Assembly: GCF_009602465.1 (NCBI RefSeq)
Contig: NZ_WBKP01000004.1
Span: forward strand, 1-64,000
DNA length: 64,000 nt
Source of the DNA: Cumulibacter manganitolerans
GTDB taxonomy: Bacteria > Actinomycetota > Actinomycetes > Mycobacteriales > Antricoccaceae
Direction of reading: 5' to 3'
Made by a program: the position numbers and the translations under genes. Each line of letters begins with the position of its first letter. Position 1 is the stretch's first letter. A model generated the notes under the pieces. It worked only from the letters and a program-made list of their open reading frames with translations, was not told where the DNA came from and did no database searches. This document shows, one piece after another, positions 16,639 through 25,352 of this stretch.

Positions 16639-17807
16639 CCGAGCTCGGCCGCCAGCTCGCCCAGCGCCCAGCGCAGGTCCTCCTCCGCGATGGTCAGCGG
16701 CGGCGCGAACCGGACCGTGCGGCCGTGGGTGTCCTTGCACAGGACACCGCGGGCCATGAGCCCCTCCGAGTACGCCCGGCCGGTGCGGTCGGCGAGGTCC
16801 ACGCCGGCCCACAGGCCGCGCACCCGCACCCCGGTCACCTTGTCGGCGGGCAGCGCCTCCAGCCCCTCCCGGAGCACCGGCTCGAGCCGCTTGGTGTTCT
16901 CGAGCATCTCGCCGTCCTCCAGGAGATCGAGGACGGCGATGCCGATGGCCGCGGCCAGCGGGTTGCCGCCGAACGTGGAGCCGTGGGTGCCGGGCGTGAA
17001 GACCTGCATGGCCGAGGCGTCGGAGACGACCGCGGAGACCGGCATGATGCCGCCGCCGAGCGCCTTGCCCAGCAGGTACACGTCGGGGACGACGTCCTCG
17101 TGGTCGCAGGCGAAGGGCAACCCGGTGCGGCCCAGGCCGGACTGGATCTCGTCGGCGATCATCAGCACGTCGTGCTCGGTGCACACCCCGCGCAGGTCGC
17201 GCAGGAAGCCGTCCGGCGGGATGAGGACGCCGCCCTCGCCCTGGATCGGCTCGAAGAGCACCGCGACCGTGTGCGGGGTGATCGCCGCGCGCACGGCCTG
17301 GACGTCGCCGTACGGGACGCTGACGAACCCGGGCATGTAGGGGCCGTAGCCGTCGCGCGCATCGGGGTCGTCGCTGAAGGAGACGATGGTCGAGGTGCGC
17401 CCGTGGAAGTTGCCCTTCATCACGATGATCTCGGCCCGGCCGTCGGGCACCCCCTTGACCCGGTAGCCCCACTTGCGGGCGAGCTTGATCCCGGTCTCGA
17501 CGGCCTCGGCCCCGGTGTTCATGGGCAGCACGACCTCCTTGCCGCAGAAGCGGGCGAGCCGCCGGCAGAACTCGGCGAGGTTGGCGCTGTTGAACGCGCG
17601 GCTGGTGAGGGTCAGCCGGTCCAGCTGGTCCTTGGCCGCCTGGATCAGCGCGGGATGCCGGTGCCCGAAGTTCAGCGCGCTGTACCCGGCCAGCAGGTCC
17701 AGGTACCTCCGGCCGTCGACGTCCCACACCCAGGAGCCCTCGCCGCGCGCCAGGGTGACCGGCAGCGGGTGGTAGTTCGTGGCGACGAAGGGCGAGCGCT
17801 CGGACAT
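16635..17807 (-). CDS. rocD: ornithine--oxo-acid aminotransferase
   Basis: A class III PLP-dependent aminotransferase of 390 residues. It begins with LDLLAGYSALNFGHRHP and contains MNTGAEAVETGIKLARKWGY, MKGNFHGRTSTIVSFS (a stretch typical of ornithine aminotransferase), LMIADEIQSGLGRTG, and the PLP lysine in YLLGKALGGG. It would convert ornithine and 2-oxoglutarate into glutamate semialdehyde and glutamate, linking arginine breakdown to proline. No rocF or arginase lies nearby. It is separated from the TetR gene upstream by 14 nt, so the two may be co-transcribed. Confidence 0.88.
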   Translation of the reverse strand: MSERSPFVATNYHPLPVTLARGEGSWVWDVDGRRYLDLLAGYSALNFGHRHPALIQAAKDQLDRLTLTSRAFNSANLAEFCRRLARFCGKEVVLPMNTGAEAVETGIKLARKWGYRVKGVPDGRAEIIVMKGNFHGRTSTIVSFSDDPDARDGYGPYMPGFVSVPYGDVQAVRAAITPHTVAVLFEPIQGEGGVLIPPDGFLRDLRGVCTEHDVLMIADEIQSGLGRTGLPFACDHEDVVPDVYLLGKALGGGIMPVSAVVSDASAMQVFTPGTHGSTFGGNPLAAAIGIAVLDLLEDGEMLENTKRLEPVLREGLEALPADKVTGVRVRGLWAGVDLADRTGRAYSEGLMARGVLCKDTHGRTVRFAPPLTIAEEDLRWALGELAAELG

Positions 17808-17821
17808 GGCTCAGATCGTAA

Positions 17822-18472
17822 TCACCGCTCGGGCAGCAGCGCGGCCTGCAGCGTCGAGTCGATCCAGCCGGCGAAGCGCTGCTCGCTCCAGCCCAGCTCG
17901 CCGACCAGCTGCCGGTGCATCGGTGGACCGGTGAGCGCCCACACGGTGGCCGCCGCCTCCTCGATGCCCAGCCCTGGGCGCAGCCCGCCGTGCGCCGCGA
18001 GGCTGCGCACGAACTGCGTGAGGTTCGCCAGGCGGATGCGATGCATCTCGCCGTGCTTGGCGGCCACCTCGTCGTCCACCAGGGCGGCCGAGACCATGAC
18101 GTCGTCGATGGGGCGCGCGCGGGTGGTCCGCCGCGCGATGTCGGCGGCGAACATCGCGATCTGCGCCCGCTGATCGGGCTGCGCCAGCACCGCGCGCGGG
18201 CCGGGCTGATCGAGCACCTGCGCGCTGTCGGGGGCCCCGGTGACGTCGTAGTTGAGCACCTCGACCAGAAGCTGGCGCTTGGTGCCGAACTGCAGATACA
18301 CGAGGTCCTCGCTGACCCCGGCCGCCTCGGCGATCGCCGCGACGGACGTCGCGGGATAGCCGTTTGCGACGAACAGCCGCTCGGCGGCCCGCAGCACCGC
18401 CGTCCGGTTGGCGCGCGCCCGCTCCTCACGCACCGCGGACCGGTACGCGCGTTTCTTGACAGGTTCGCTCAC
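17822..18472 (-). CDS. TetR family transcriptional regulator
   Basis: A 216-residue regulator. The N-terminal helix-turn-helix (about 20-65) reads ANRTAVLRAAERLFVANGYP, then TSVAAIAEAAGVSEDLVYLQ. The rest is the ligand domain. GTG was taken as start; another in-frame GTG lies 9 nt upstream and could also serve. The gene is divergent from a methyltransferase across a 29-bp inverted repeat, its probable operator. The aminotransferase follows closely, so the regulator may control it as well. The ligand is unknown. Confidence 0.88.
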   Translation of the reverse strand: MSEPVKKRAYRSAVREERARANRTAVLRAAERLFVANGYPATSVAAIAEAAGVSEDLVYLQFGTKRQLLVEVLNYDVTGAPDSAQVLDQPGPRAVLAQPDQRAQIAMFAADIARRTTRARPIDDVMVSAALVDDEVAAKHGEMHRIRLANLTQFVRSLAAHGGLRPGLGIEEAAATVWALTGPPMHRQLVGELGWSEQRFAGWIDSTLQAALLPER

Positions 18473-18491
18473 CGGGCTCACTCTAGTGATT

Positions 18492-18520
18492 AATTCGTTC
18501 GGTAACCACCCGAACCAATT
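18492..18520. promoter_or_regulatory. inverted-repeat operator between TetR and methyltransferase
   Basis: AATTCGTTCGG, 7 nt, CCGAACCAATT: 11-bp arms with a single mismatch, in the 60-bp gap between divergent genes. The size and symmetry fit a TetR-family operator. It sits directly upstream of the methyltransferase ribosome site GAGGAGG (18522-18528), so a bound repressor would block that promoter. Confidence 0.7.
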
Positions 18521-18532
18521 TGAGGAGGGGAC

Positions 18533-19129
18533 ATGAGCACTGGCTACGCGATGGCGTATCGGCTGGGCATCCGGCCCTGGGAGCGGGCCGGCGCCGGAGG
18601 GCAGGCCTCGTTCGAGGCGCTCCTGGAGCGGGAGGAGAACGAGCGCGGACGACCGTTGGGGCGGGCGCTGGACCTCGGGTGCGGGCGTGGCCGGCACACC
18701 CGGGAGCTCGCGGCTCGCGGCTGGGAGGCGGTCGGGATCGACAACATCCCGCGCGCGCTCGCGCAGGCCCGCGCCGCCGGCGACGGGGCGACGTTCGTCG
18801 AGGCCGACGTGACCGCGTTGCGGCGCGCGAAGCTCGGCGGCTTCGACTTCTTCCTCGACATCGGCTGCCTGCACGGCCTCGACGCCGCGGCCCGCGCGGC
18901 GGCCGCGGGCGGCATCACCGAGCTGGCCAACCCGGGCGCGACCATGCTGCTGCTGGCGTTCCGCCCGCACCCGCTGCCGCTGCTGCCCAAGGGCCTCACC
19001 CGGGCGGACGTCGAGTCCACCTTCCCGGCGTGGCGGCTGGAGTCCACCGGCCCGGCGGACACCGCAGGCATGCCGCGTCCGCTGCGGCGCACCGAGCCGC
19101 AGTGGTACCGACTGCGGCTGGCTTCCTGA
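18533..19129 (+). CDS. class I SAM-dependent methyltransferase
   Basis: A 198-residue methyltransferase with the SAM-binding motif I RALDLGCGRGRHTRELAARG (about 43-62), followed by WEAVGIDNIPRAL (acidic residue contacting the SAM ribose) and FVEADVTAL. The substrate is unknown. Because a divergent TetR regulator and a strong operator lie directly upstream, a role in detoxification or natural-product modification is possible. GAGGAGG precedes the ATG by 4 nt. Confidence 0.85.
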   Translation: MSTGYAMAYRLGIRPWERAGAGGQASFEALLEREENERGRPLGRALDLGCGRGRHTRELAARGWEAVGIDNIPRALAQARAAGDGATFVEADVTALRRAKLGGFDFFLDIGCLHGLDAAARAAAAGGITELANPGATMLLLAFRPHPLPLLPKGLTRADVESTFPAWRLESTGPADTAGMPRPLRRTEPQWYRLRLAS

Positions 19130-19146
19130 GTGAATACGCTGAGGGC

Positions 19147-19731
19147 ATGCGCCCGCCGACCCCTCGACGATCGATCGCCCTCGGCGCCGTGCTCGTGCTC
19201 GTCGGCCTGGCCGGCATCCTGCTGGCCTTCGGCCCGGCCCAGTTCGCCGACCGGCTCAGTGGCCGGGTCGAGGCCGTCGGCACCGTGCAGTGGGGGATCA
19301 GCGCCGATGCGCAGTCCGGCGACGAGCAGATCGCGGACGGCCAGTACGGCGCGTGGAAGGTCGACTACGAGATCGACGGCTCGCCGCACACCGGCCTGCT
19401 GCTGGGCACCTACCGGGCCGGCCAGCAGGTGCGCGTCTCCGCGCCGGAGGACGGGTCGATCTACGCGCTGCTGCACCCCGGCGTGAGCACCCCGGTCAAG
19501 GTGCTCAGCTGGTTCCTCGTCCCGCTGTCGCTGGCCGCGGGCGCCGTCGGCGTGTGGTCCGCCGCCCGCGGCATCCGGCAGCGCGACGAGACCGCTCGAG
19601 CCGAGGCCCGCGCGCAGCTCGCGCGGCGCTACCCACAGCTCTATCCGCCGCAGCCGACGCCGGCCGCCGCGCCGACCCCTCCACCGCCGCCTCGGCCGGC
19701 GAACGACTTCTACGCGCCCTACGACATCTAG
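19147..19731 (+). CDS. DUF3592-like membrane protein
   Basis: A 194-residue protein of unknown function. One transmembrane helix lies near the N-terminus (IALGAVLVLVGLAGILLAF), an extracytoplasmic beta-rich domain of about 85 residues follows (WKVDYEIDGSPHTGLLLGTY is typical of DUF3592), then a second helix (LSWFLVPLSLAAGAVGVW). The tail is rich in proline and alanine. TACGCT ends 6 nt before the ATG, suggesting a leaderless message. Confidence 0.7.
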   Translation: MRPPTPRRSIALGAVLVLVGLAGILLAFGPAQFADRLSGRVEAVGTVQWGISADAQSGDEQIADGQYGAWKVDYEIDGSPHTGLLLGTYRAGQQVRVSAPEDGSIYALLHPGVSTPVKVLSWFLVPLSLAAGAVGVWSAARGIRQRDETARAEARAQLARRYPQLYPPQPTPAAAPTPPPPPRPANDFYAPYDI

Positions 19732-19748
19732 GGCCGATACTGGATCGC

Positions 19749-20426
19749 ATGCACTGGATGTGGAACCTCGGCTGGCTGGTGCTGGTGTTCGGCGGATCGA
19801 TCGCCGCGGGGCTGAAGGCCCTGCAGGAGGCGAACGAGCGGCGCGCGGAGCGCGCCCAGGAGCGATTCCGGCTCAAGCAGCAGGTCAAGCTCGCGTCCGT
19901 CCGGGCCGGCGCCGCGGCCGGCGAACGCGCCGAGGGCCGCGAGCGAGAGGTGCGGCGGCTGGTCGAGACCCACCAGTCGGTGATCGACCGGTGGGCGGCG
20001 TACGAGCTGGATCCCGGGCTGATCCTGCAGTACCCGCTGATCGCCGACGTCCGCGAACCGCTCGTCGCGCAGTTCCACCGGGCCATGCTCACCGCCGACT
20101 CGCTGCGGCCCAGCCGGGCGGCCGAGCTCGACACGCGCGAGGCGGTCGTGGAGTACCGCGACGCCGTGCACGCGCTGTCCACCGCGTTCGACGCCGCCGA
20201 GGCCGAGGCCCGGCGGCGCGGCTGGATAGACCTCGACGACGCCGAACGGACGCGGGTGGCCCGTGCCCAGAAGCTGTTCGCCACCGCCGCGGACCGGGGC
20301 GCCACCGTCGCCGAGCGCCAGCGCGCGCTGGCCCGCGCGCGCGTCGAGATCGATGGCCTGATCGTGCTGCCGCGTCGCGCCGTCGCGGCCGTCGAGCGCC
20401 GGGCCGCGGCCGAGATCGAGTCATAG
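19749..20426 (+). CDS. hypothetical membrane-anchored coiled-coil protein
   Basis: Not recognised. The 225-residue product has one N-terminal transmembrane helix ([18 protein letters not shown]) followed by about 180 residues of mostly charged helix rich in Glu, Arg and Ala, which should form coiled coil in the cytoplasm. GATACT (19736-19741) ends 7 nt before the ATG. It starts 17 nt after the DUF3592-like gene and may be co-regulated with it. Confidence 0.65.
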   Translation: MHWMWNLGWLVLVFGGSIAAGLKALQEANERRAERAQERFRLKQQVKLASVRAGAAAGERAEGREREVRRLVETHQSVIDRWAAYELDPGLILQYPLIADVREPLVAQFHRAMLTADSLRPSRAAELDTREAVVEYRDAVHALSTAFDAAEAEARRRGWIDLDDAERTRVARAQKLFATAADRGATVAERQRALARARVEIDGLIVLPRRAVAAVERRAAAEIES

Positions 20427-20475
20427 CCTTAACGTGGCGGGAGACTCACCTGCGCGCAGCGCGCGGGATGGGACA

Positions 20476-21801
20476 ATGGCACACGTGCTGTACCCGTCTG
20501 ATGCTCCCCAGTCCGCAGACCTCTTCGCGCGCGCGAGCGAGGTGATCCCCGGAGGCGTCAACTCGCCGGTCCGCGCGTTCCGGTCGGTCGGCGGCACGCC
20601 GCGCTTCATGACCTCGGGCAAGGGCGCCCTCATGACCGACGCCGACGGCCGCGAGTACGTCGACCTCATCTGCTCCTGGGGCCCGCTGCTGCACGGCCAC
20701 GCGCACCCCGCGATCGTCGAGGCGGTGACGAAGGCCGCCCAGAAGGGCACCAGCTTCGGCACCCCGACCGAGAACGAGGTGCTGCTCGCCGAGGAGATCG
20801 TCGCCCGGACGCCCGCGCAGCGGATCCGGCTGGTCAACTCCGGCACCGAGGCCACCATGTCGGCGATCCGGCTGGCCCGCGGCTTCACCGGGCGCAGCCT
20901 GGTCGTGAAGTTCTCCGGCTGCTACCACGGGCACGTGGACGCGCTGCTCGCCGAGGCCGGCTCCGGCGTCGCGACCCTGGCGATCCCGGAGACCCGCGGC
21001 GTCACCGCGACGCAGACGGCCGAGACGGTCGTGCTGCCGTACAACGACCCGCAGGCCCTGGAGGAGCTGTTCACGCAGCGCGGCGACGAGATCGCCTGCC
21101 TGATCACCGAGGCCGCGCCGGGCAACATGGGGGTCGTCCCGCCGGTCGACGGCTTCAACCAGCTCATCCGCGACCTCACGGCCCGGCACGGCGCGCTGAT
21201 GATCAGCGACGAGGTGATGACCGGCTTCCGGGCCTCCGCGGCCGGCTGGTACGGCATCGACCCGGTCGAGGCCGACCTGTACACCTTCGGCAAGGTGATG
21301 GGCGGCGGGCTGCCCGCCGCCGCGTTCGGCGGCCGCGCCGACGTCATGGACCTCCTGGCGCCCGCCGGACCCGTCTACCAGGCCGGCACGCTCAGCGGGA
21401 ACCCGCTGGCCACCGCCGCGGGCCTGGCCAACCTGACGCTGTCCACGCCCGAGGCGTACGAGAAGCTCGCGACCACCAGCACCACGCTGCAGGGCATGAC
21501 GGCGGCCGCCCTCTACAACGCCGGCGTCCCGCACCGCATCCAGACCGCCGGGACGATGTTCTCGGTGTTCCTGTTCGCCGACGGCGTCGAGCTTGCCCAG
21601 GTCACCGACTACGCCGCCGCCCGCACGCAGAGCGCCGCCCGGTTCGCCGCGTTCTTCACCGAGCTGCTGGCGCGCGGCATCTACCTGCCACCGTCCGGCT
21701 TCGAGTGCTGGTTCGTCTCCACCGCGCACGACGAGCAGATCCTGGACCGCATCGACGAGGCGCTGCCGTACGCTGCCGGCGCGGCGGCGGCGGTCGGCTA
21801 G
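20476..21801 (+). CDS. hemL: glutamate-1-semialdehyde 2,1-aminomutase
   Basis: HemL makes 5-aminolevulinate from glutamate-1-semialdehyde, completing the C5 route begun by HemA. The 441-residue PLP enzyme starts with the family-typical [18 protein letters not shown] and has [29 protein letters not shown] and the PLP lysine in [12 protein letters not shown]. The ATG was preferred over a GTG 42 nt upstream because it gives the conserved N-terminus. The next five genes follow with overlaps or tiny gaps, so heme synthesis and cytochrome c assembly are co-expressed. Confidence 0.96.
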   Translation: MAHVLYPSDAPQSADLFARASEVIPGGVNSPVRAFRSVGGTPRFMTSGKGALMTDADGREYVDLICSWGPLLHGHAHPAIVEAVTKAAQKGTSFGTPTENEVLLAEEIVARTPAQRIRLVNSGTEATMSAIRLARGFTGRSLVVKFSGCYHGHVDALLAEAGSGVATLAIPETRGVTATQTAETVVLPYNDPQALEELFTQRGDEIACLITEAAPGNMGVVPPVDGFNQLIRDLTARHGALMISDEVMTGFRASAAGWYGIDPVEADLYTFGKVMGGGLPAAAFGGRADVMDLLAPAGPVYQAGTLSGNPLATAAGLANLTLSTPEAYEKLATTSTTLQGMTAAALYNAGVPHRIQTAGTMFSVFLFADGVELAQVTDYAAARTQSAARFAAFFTELLARGIYLPPSGFECWFVSTAHDEQILDRIDEALPYAAGAAAAVG

Positions 21802-21803
21802 GA

Positions 21804-22433
21804 ATGGGCGCGCACACGGTCGTCCACCTCGTGCGGCACGGGGAAGTGCACAATCCGGACGGCATCCTCTACGGGCGGCTGCCCGGCTACGGGCTCTCGG
21901 ACGCCGGCCGGCAGATGGCCGACCGGCTCGCCGCGCACTTCGCCGGCACCGACGTCCGGCACCTGGTCGCCAGCCCGTTGCAGCGCGCGACGGAGACGGC
22001 CGCACCGATCGCCGCCGCGCTGTCGCTCGACATCGCCACCGACGACCGGCTCATCGAGGCCGCGAACGACTTCGAGGGCCAGCGGTGGGGCGGCAAGGAC
22101 GGCATCATGAGCCGCCGCGACAACTGGCCCAAGCTGCGCAACCCGCTGCGCCCGTCCTGGGGCGAGCCGTACCTCGACATCGCGGTGCGGATGAGCATGG
22201 CGGTCGAGGCCGCCCGGCTCGGCGGCCTCGGGCACGAGGCGGTGTGCGTCAGCCACCAGTTGCCGATCTGGACGCTGCGCTGCGCCGTGGCGGGCCACCG
22301 GCTGTGGCACGATCCGCGGCGCCGCGAGTGCGCCCTCGCCTCCGTGACCTCCCTGCACTTCGACGACGAGCGGCTCGTCCGGGTCGCCTACACCGAGCCC
22401 TGCGGGCAGGTCGGCTCCGGGGTCGGGGCATGA
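21804..22433 (+). CDS. histidine phosphatase (phosphoglycerate-mutase-like)
   Basis: A 209-residue histidine phosphatase superfamily member. LVRHGEVHNP carries the catalytic RHG, VASPLQRATETAAPIA follows, and the second catalytic histidine lies in AVCVSHQLPIW. The substrate is unknown. Its fixed place between hemL and the ResA/CcdA genes (as Rv0525 in mycobacteria) suggests a link to respiration or cytochrome assembly. It overlaps the thioredoxin-like gene by 4 nt. Confidence 0.88.
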   Translation: MGAHTVVHLVRHGEVHNPDGILYGRLPGYGLSDAGRQMADRLAAHFAGTDVRHLVASPLQRATETAAPIAAALSLDIATDDRLIEAANDFEGQRWGGKDGIMSRRDNWPKLRNPLRPSWGEPYLDIAVRMSMAVEAARLGGLGHEAVCVSHQLPIWTLRCAVAGHRLWHDPRRRECALASVTSLHFDDERLVRVAYTEPCGQVGSGVGA

Positions 22434-23005
22434 GACGCGTCGCGTACGCCGTGGTGCTCGTCCTGGTCGCGGTCGGCGTCCTGGCCGGATGCTCGGCGAG
22501 CAAGGGCGCCCCGGAGAACGCCGGGAGCGAGTTCCGGTTCGTGGAGGGCACGCCCTCCGGCGAGGTCATCGCCGCGTCGGACCGCAAGCAGGCGCCCACG
22601 GTCACCGGCGAGCTGCTCGACGGGAAGAAGTACGCGCTCGCGGACCACCACGGCAAGATCGTCGTCATCAACTTCTGGGCCTCCTGGTGCGCGCCGTGCC
22701 GCGTCGAGGCGCCCGACCTGGAGAAGACCTATCAGACCTACCAGGGGAAGGGCGTCGAGCTGCTCGGCGTCCTGGTGCGCGACACCAAGGGGCAGGGCGA
22801 GACCTACAGCAAGCAGGCGGGGCTGACCTACCCGAGCCTGTTCGACCCGAAGACCGAGATCGCGCTGCAGTTCCCGGGCTACCCGCTGGCCGCGATCCCG
22901 TCGACCATCGTCGTCGACAAGCGTGGCCGCGTCGCCGCGGCCTACGTGGCGCAGGTGGACCTCGCGAGCCTCACCAAGACCATCGAGAAGCTGCTCGCCG
23001 AATGA
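22430..23005 (+). CDS. TlpA/ResA-family thioredoxin lipoprotein
   Basis: A 191-residue membrane-anchored thiol-disulfide oxidoreductase. The signal peptide ends in a lipobox VGVLAGC (Cys near 21), and the thioredoxin fold carries NFWASWCAPC with the redox pair CAPC near residue 86-89. A cis-proline lies in AAIPSTIVVD. It would keep apocytochrome c cysteines reduced for heme attachment, receiving electrons from CcdA encoded next. Start and stop overlap both neighbours by 4 nt. Confidence 0.92.
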   Translation: MRRVAYAVVLVLVAVGVLAGCSASKGAPENAGSEFRFVEGTPSGEVIAASDRKQAPTVTGELLDGKKYALADHHGKIVVINFWASWCAPCRVEAPDLEKTYQTYQGKGVELLGVLVRDTKGQGETYSKQAGLTYPSLFDPKTEIALQFPGYPLAAIPSTIVVDKRGRVAAAYVAQVDLASLTKTIEKLLAE

Positions 23006-23772
23006 CCGCCCTCGCCTCCATCGACGCCACCGTCACGTCCGGCTCGCTGATCCTCGCCGGCCTGCTCGCCCTCGCCGCCGGGCTGGTCAGCTTCCTCTCG
23101 CCGTGCGTGCTCCCGCTCGTGCCCGGATACCTGTCGTACGTCGCATCCGTGGCCGGCGAGTCCGGGAGCGAGCCCACGACCCGCCGGGCGCCCGCCCGCC
23201 GCCGCGTGCTGCTGGGGGCCGTGCTGTTCGTGCTCGGCTTCACCGCGGTGTTCGTGTCCTACGGCGCCCTCTTCGGCCAGGCCGGCGCGACGCTGCGCCA
23301 GCACGAGGAGGTCATCACCAAGGTGATGGGCGTGCTGATCATCGCGATGGGCGTCATCTTCCTCGGCCGCTTCCCCTGGATGCAGCGCGAGTGGCGGATC
23401 CACCGGCTGCCGGTCGCCGGGTTGGCCGGCGCCCCGCTGCTGGGCGCGTTCTTCGGCATCGGCTGGACGCCGTGCATCGGCCCGACTCTCGCGGCGATCC
23501 TGGGGCTGTCGTACCAGGAGGGCAGTGCCGGACGCGGCGCGTTGCTCACGGCCCTCTACTGCCTCGGGCTGGGGCTGCCGTTCATCCTCGTCGCGGCGGG
23601 GCTCGGCTGGGCGCTGAAGGCGTCGGCGTTCGCCCGCCGGCACGCCGGCACCTTGATGAAGGTCGGCGGTGTCATGCTCATCGTGCTCGGCGTCCTGCTG
23701 CTCACCGGCTGGTGGACCAGCATCGTCGCGGTGATGCAGGGCTGGTTGCCGGCGGAAGGACTGCCGCTGTGA
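23002..23772 (+). CDS. ccdA: cytochrome c biogenesis protein CcdA
   Basis: A 256-residue, six-helix membrane protein that moves reducing power from cytoplasmic thioredoxin across the membrane. The two functional cysteines are in SFLSPCVLPLVPGYLSY (near residue 34) and FFGIGWTPCIGPTLAAILGL (near 155), each beside a proline as in the family. It partners with the ResA-like lipoprotein upstream and the ResB-CcsB heme lyase downstream. The gene begins in an ATGA overlap with the former. Confidence 0.95.
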   Translation: MTALASIDATVTSGSLILAGLLALAAGLVSFLSPCVLPLVPGYLSYVASVAGESGSEPTTRRAPARRRVLLGAVLFVLGFTAVFVSYGALFGQAGATLRQHEEVITKVMGVLIIAMGVIFLGRFPWMQREWRIHRLPVAGLAGAPLLGAFFGIGWTPCIGPTLAAILGLSYQEGSAGRGALLTALYCLGLGLPFILVAAGLGWALKASAFARRHAGTLMKVGGVMLIVLGVLLLTGWWTSIVAVMQGWLPAEGLPL

Positions 23773-25352
23773 CGACCACCAAGGACCCGGCCACCGACGA
23801 CCTGCTGTGGCGCGAGGACAAGCCGGTCCGCCGTCCGATCGGCGCCTCGCTGAAGGAGCTGGCCCGGTACTGGTGGCGCCAGCTCACCAGCATGCGGACC
23901 GCCCTCATCCTGCTGTTCCTGCTCGCGCTCGCGTCCGTGCCGGGGTCGCTGCTGCCGCAGCGCAACCTCAGCCCCTCGAAGGTGCGCCAGTACTTCACCG
24001 AGCATCCCGGCATCGCGCCCTGGCTGTCGCGGCTGGGCTTCTTCAACGTCTTCTCCTCACCGTGGTACGCCGCGATCTACCTGCTGCTGTTCATCTCGCT
24101 GATCGGCTGCCTCATCCCGCGGATCTCGGTCTACCTGCGCGCCGTCCGGGCGCAGCCGCCGAAGGCGCCCCGCCGGCTGTCGCGGTTCAGCGACCACCTC
24201 GCGGGGCGCACCGACCGCACCGTCGACGCGGTTCTCGACGACGCCGCCGCGCTGCTGCGCAAGCGGCGCTGGCGGGTCGTGCGCCGGGACGGCACCCTCA
24301 GCGCCGAGAAGGGCTACCTGCAGGAGGCGGGCAACCTGGTCTTCCACCTGAGCCTGCTCGCGCTGCTGATCGCGCTGGCCGTCGGCAAGCTCAACGGGTA
24401 CGAGGCCTCCCGCATCGCCGTCGAGGGGGAGGGCTTCTGCAACACCCAGATGTCCTACGACTCGTTCACCGGCGGTCCGCTGGTTGACGGCTCGGACCTC
24501 GCGCCGGTGTGCATCGACCTGAAGTCCTTCGACACGGTGTACGACGCCGACCTGACCCCGGCCCGCTTCGTGTCCAAGATCGACTACTCCACATCGGTCG
24601 GCGGCCGCACCAGCGGCGCGACGATCGAGAGCAACGACCCGCTGCGGGTGGACGGCGTCCGCGCCTACGTCACCGGCCACGGGTACGCGCCGGTCTTCAC
24701 CATCACCCTGCCGGACGGCACGGTGCGCACCGAGCAGGCGCCGTTCCTGCCGGTCGACCAGAAGACCTTCGCCTCCGAGGGTGCGCTGAAGATCGACACC
24801 GGCAACGCGGAGAAGTCCTTGGCGCTGCAGGGCTTCCTCGCGCCCACCGCGCAGGACTCGTCCAACGGCATCGTCTCGACCGACCCCCGCCTCATCAACC
24901 CGGAAGTGGCGCTGTTCGTCTACCAGGGCTACACCGGCCTGGACACCGGCACGCCGCAGTCGGTCTACACCCTCGACCAGGAGGTCATCGACTCCGGGCT
25001 GCTGAAGAAGGTCGACTCGGTGAATCTGAAGCCGGGCGCATCCACGGTGCTGGCCGACGGCACCAAGATCCAGCTCGACAGTGTCGTCGAGTGGGCCGCG
25101 TTCCAGGTCAGCCACGACCCGGGGCAGGTCTGGGTGCTCGTCTCCTCGGTCGTGCTGCTGGTGTCGCTGATGACCACGCTGCTGCTGCGCCGCCGGCGGC
25201 TGTGGGTGCGGGTGGTCGACTCGGGCGGTTCCCGCTCGATCGAGATCGGCGGGCTGGCCCACTCGGGACAGCACGCGTTCTCCGAGGAGTTCGCCGCGAT
25301 CGGCCCGCGTATCCTAGGCCGAGCACAGCCCGATGATGAGGAGAGCCCATGA
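23769..25352 (+). CDS. resB: cytochrome c biogenesis protein ResB
   Basis: A 527-residue membrane protein, part of the system II heme lyase with CcsB. There are three N-terminal transmembrane helices (around SMRTALILLFLLALASVP, WYAAIYLLLFISLIGCLIP and LVFHLSLLALLIALAVG), a large extracytoplasmic domain of about 320 residues, and a last helix near 475 (VWVLVSSVVLLVSLMTTLLL). The GTG start overlaps ccdA by 4 nt. It holds heme for delivery to apocytochrome c on the outer face of the membrane. Confidence 0.94.
   Translation: MTTTKDPATDDLLWREDKPVRRPIGASLKELARYWWRQLTSMRTALILLFLLALASVPGSLLPQRNLSPSKVRQYFTEHPGIAPWLSRLGFFNVFSSPWYAAIYLLLFISLIGCLIPRISVYLRAVRAQPPKAPRRLSRFSDHLAGRTDRTVDAVLDDAAALLRKRRWRVVRRDGTLSAEKGYLQEAGNLVFHLSLLALLIALAVGKLNGYEASRIAVEGEGFCNTQMSYDSFTGGPLVDGSDLAPVCIDLKSFDTVYDADLTPARFVSKIDYSTSVGGRTSGATIESNDPLRVDGVRAYVTGHGYAPVFTITLPDGTVRTEQAPFLPVDQKTFASEGALKIDTGNAEKSLALQGFLAPTAQDSSNGIVSTDPRLINPEVALFVYQGYTGLDTGTPQSVYTLDQEVIDSGLLKKVDSVNLKPGASTVLADGTKIQLDSVVEWAAFQVSHDPGQVWVLVSSVVLLVSLMTTLLLRRRRLWVRVVDSGGSRSIEIGGLAHSGQHAFSEEFAAIGPRILGRAQPDDEESP

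Noticed and set aside
20434-20475. GTG 42 nt upstream as hemL start
   Set aside because: The added residues do not resemble the family N-terminus and have no ribosome site.
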